A stretch of DNA of 64,000 bases from a virus. The stretch covers positions 33,276 through 97,275 of the IMG/VR virus record IMGVR_UViG_3300044612_000719; one strand, written 5' to 3'. The notes under the pieces were generated by a model that made no database searches, was not told the DNA's origin, and saw nothing but the letters and a program-made list of their open reading frames with translations. Positions 63,327 through 64,000 of the stretch are shown here, piece after piece (the first letter of the stretch is position 1; every line of letters begins with the position of its first letter). A program made the position numbers and the translations under genes.

Positions 63327-64000
63327 TTGCACCGAAGCCAAACAACTGTTTGACTTCTTCCACGTTTGCAGGACGGCTCATAATCACTCCACTAGGGAAT
63401 GTTGCCGTAAGCATGCAGGTGTCATAAGAGTTAGTAACTGCTCGGTCGTTTTGAGCACTACTTACAACATGAAATGTACCTAGGTCAATTGGTGGGAGTA
63501 TATCTACTTCTTCCACTTCGTTATCTTCAATGATTGGTTCAGGCATCGGCGTGTCATTGAGTATTGCATCAACGATCTGCTCTTTGGTCATGGTTGTACC
63601 TACGTGGATCCCTTGAGACTTGGCTGTCTTTCGTAGGACCCCGATGGACATTGACAACATCTCAGAACGACTGAACGGTTCAATCTCAACTTCTTCAGTT
63701 GGTATTGGGGCAGGTTTATCTTCTGGAGTGATGTCTACAACAATTGGTACAAGTCCGTTTGTCAAGTCCAAGATAGGCACGCCAGCGTCAGCGGCATCAA
63801 AACAGATCTCTTCCATCTCGGGTATCAACGTGTCATCCCAAAGAAGCAAAAGGGTTCCATTAGTCTTGGACAGGTACTTAACAATGTCTCGTGCTGGATT
63901 TGCGTCTAAGCGCTCAACGGAAGATTTCTCAATAAACTCCCCAGGGGCGGTCCCATTGTGGGTGAGCATAAAATCAACTTCCATGTCAATCAACCAGTTG
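63319..64000 (-). CDS. conserved phage protein, runs off the right edge
   Basis: At least 224 residues. 'AAVPGEFIEKSSVERLDANP'-like region (APGEFIEKSSVERLDANPAR), 'KTNGTLLLLWDDTLIPEMEE' and a SAP-like helical region 'LRKTAKSQGIHVGTTMTKEQ' are visible. The frame is open to the window edge (N-W-L-I-D before the first Met), so the true start may lie outside; an internal ATG at 63984 is also possible. Similar proteins occur in actinophages. Function unknown. Confidence 0.72.
   Translation of the reverse strand, partial: NWLIDMEVDFMLTHNGTAPGEFIEKSSVERLDANPARDIVKYLSKTNGTLLLLWDDTLIPEMEEICFDAADAGVPILDLTNGLVPIVVDITPEDKPAPIPTEEVEIEPFSRSEMLSMSIGVLRKTAKSQGIHVGTTMTKEQIVDAILNDTPMPEPIIEDNEVEEVDILPPIDLGTFHVVSSAQNDRAVTNSYDTCMLTATFPSGVIMSRPANVEEVKQLFGFGATI

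Overview
The window is part of a large tailed double-stranded DNA phage genome that infects an actinobacterium. The evidence is two WhiB-like iron-sulfur regulators (a family restricted to Actinobacteria and their phages), a complete phage replication set (family A polymerase, primase, DnaB-like helicase, helicase loader, RecA, nucleases), a long run of tail-fibre genes, and very tight packing with ATGA, GTGA or TAATG stop/start overlaps. A secreted Thr-rich protein with PPC and FN3 domains looks like a host-type actinobacterial surface protein. The host lineage cannot be fixed from sequence alone; a freshwater actinobacterium is a guess. Terminase, portal, capsid and tail-tube genes are not in the window, so it is incomplete on at least one side.

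Layout. (1) 1-16.1 kb, minus strand: about 23 tail-fibre and receptor-binding genes built from a small set of shuffled modules: Mtd-N-like, FPxSP, CTSxTRP, glycine-rich, FN3, C1q-like and S74 chaperone. They end with a BppU-like protein and a two-helix, holin-like peptide. (2) 16.1-20.5 kb: the secreted PPC/FN3/Thr-rich protein, small zinc-ribbon peptides, a plus-strand methyltransferase, membrane proteins and a lipoprotein. (3) 20.5-26.6 kb, minus strand: ten contiguous genes, nine of which carry an N-terminal L-x(2,3)-Q-[FL] tag and/or a C-terminal LPG tag. They include a HExxH metallopeptidase, two GNATs and two ParB-like proteins. (4) 26.6-27.8 kb: a strand-switch region without convincing genes. 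It has DnaA boxes and short iteron-like repeats and is the best origin candidate.

(5) 27.8-37.2 kb, plus strand: an operon of small unknown proteins plus a DUF6011-type zinc protein, an SNF2 helicase, a LysM membrane protein, a DUF932 protein and WhiB. Nine cistrons or cistron groups in its first 6.5 kb are each preceded by a folded RNA leader: two long hairpins, a small hairpin, then a hairpin containing the Shine-Dalgarno sequence. Stem sequences change while pairing is kept, and this is the most striking feature of the window. (6) 37.2-48.6 kb, minus strand: glycosyltransferase, excisionase-like HTH, lytic transglycosylase, second WhiB, conserved phage proteins and a run of small basic or Pro/Gly-rich proteins. 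(7) 48.6-62.3 kb, minus strand: 2OG oxygenase and the replication and recombination module. (8) 62.3-64 kb: a divergent structured intergenic region, small basic proteins, a Dps-like ferritin and a conserved gene running off the right edge.

Together, regions 5 and 7 supply transcription control and DNA metabolism. Region 3 may supply proteins delivered with the virion. Region 1 supplies a diverse host-recognition apparatus. Functions beyond recognised motifs are inference; no searches were run.
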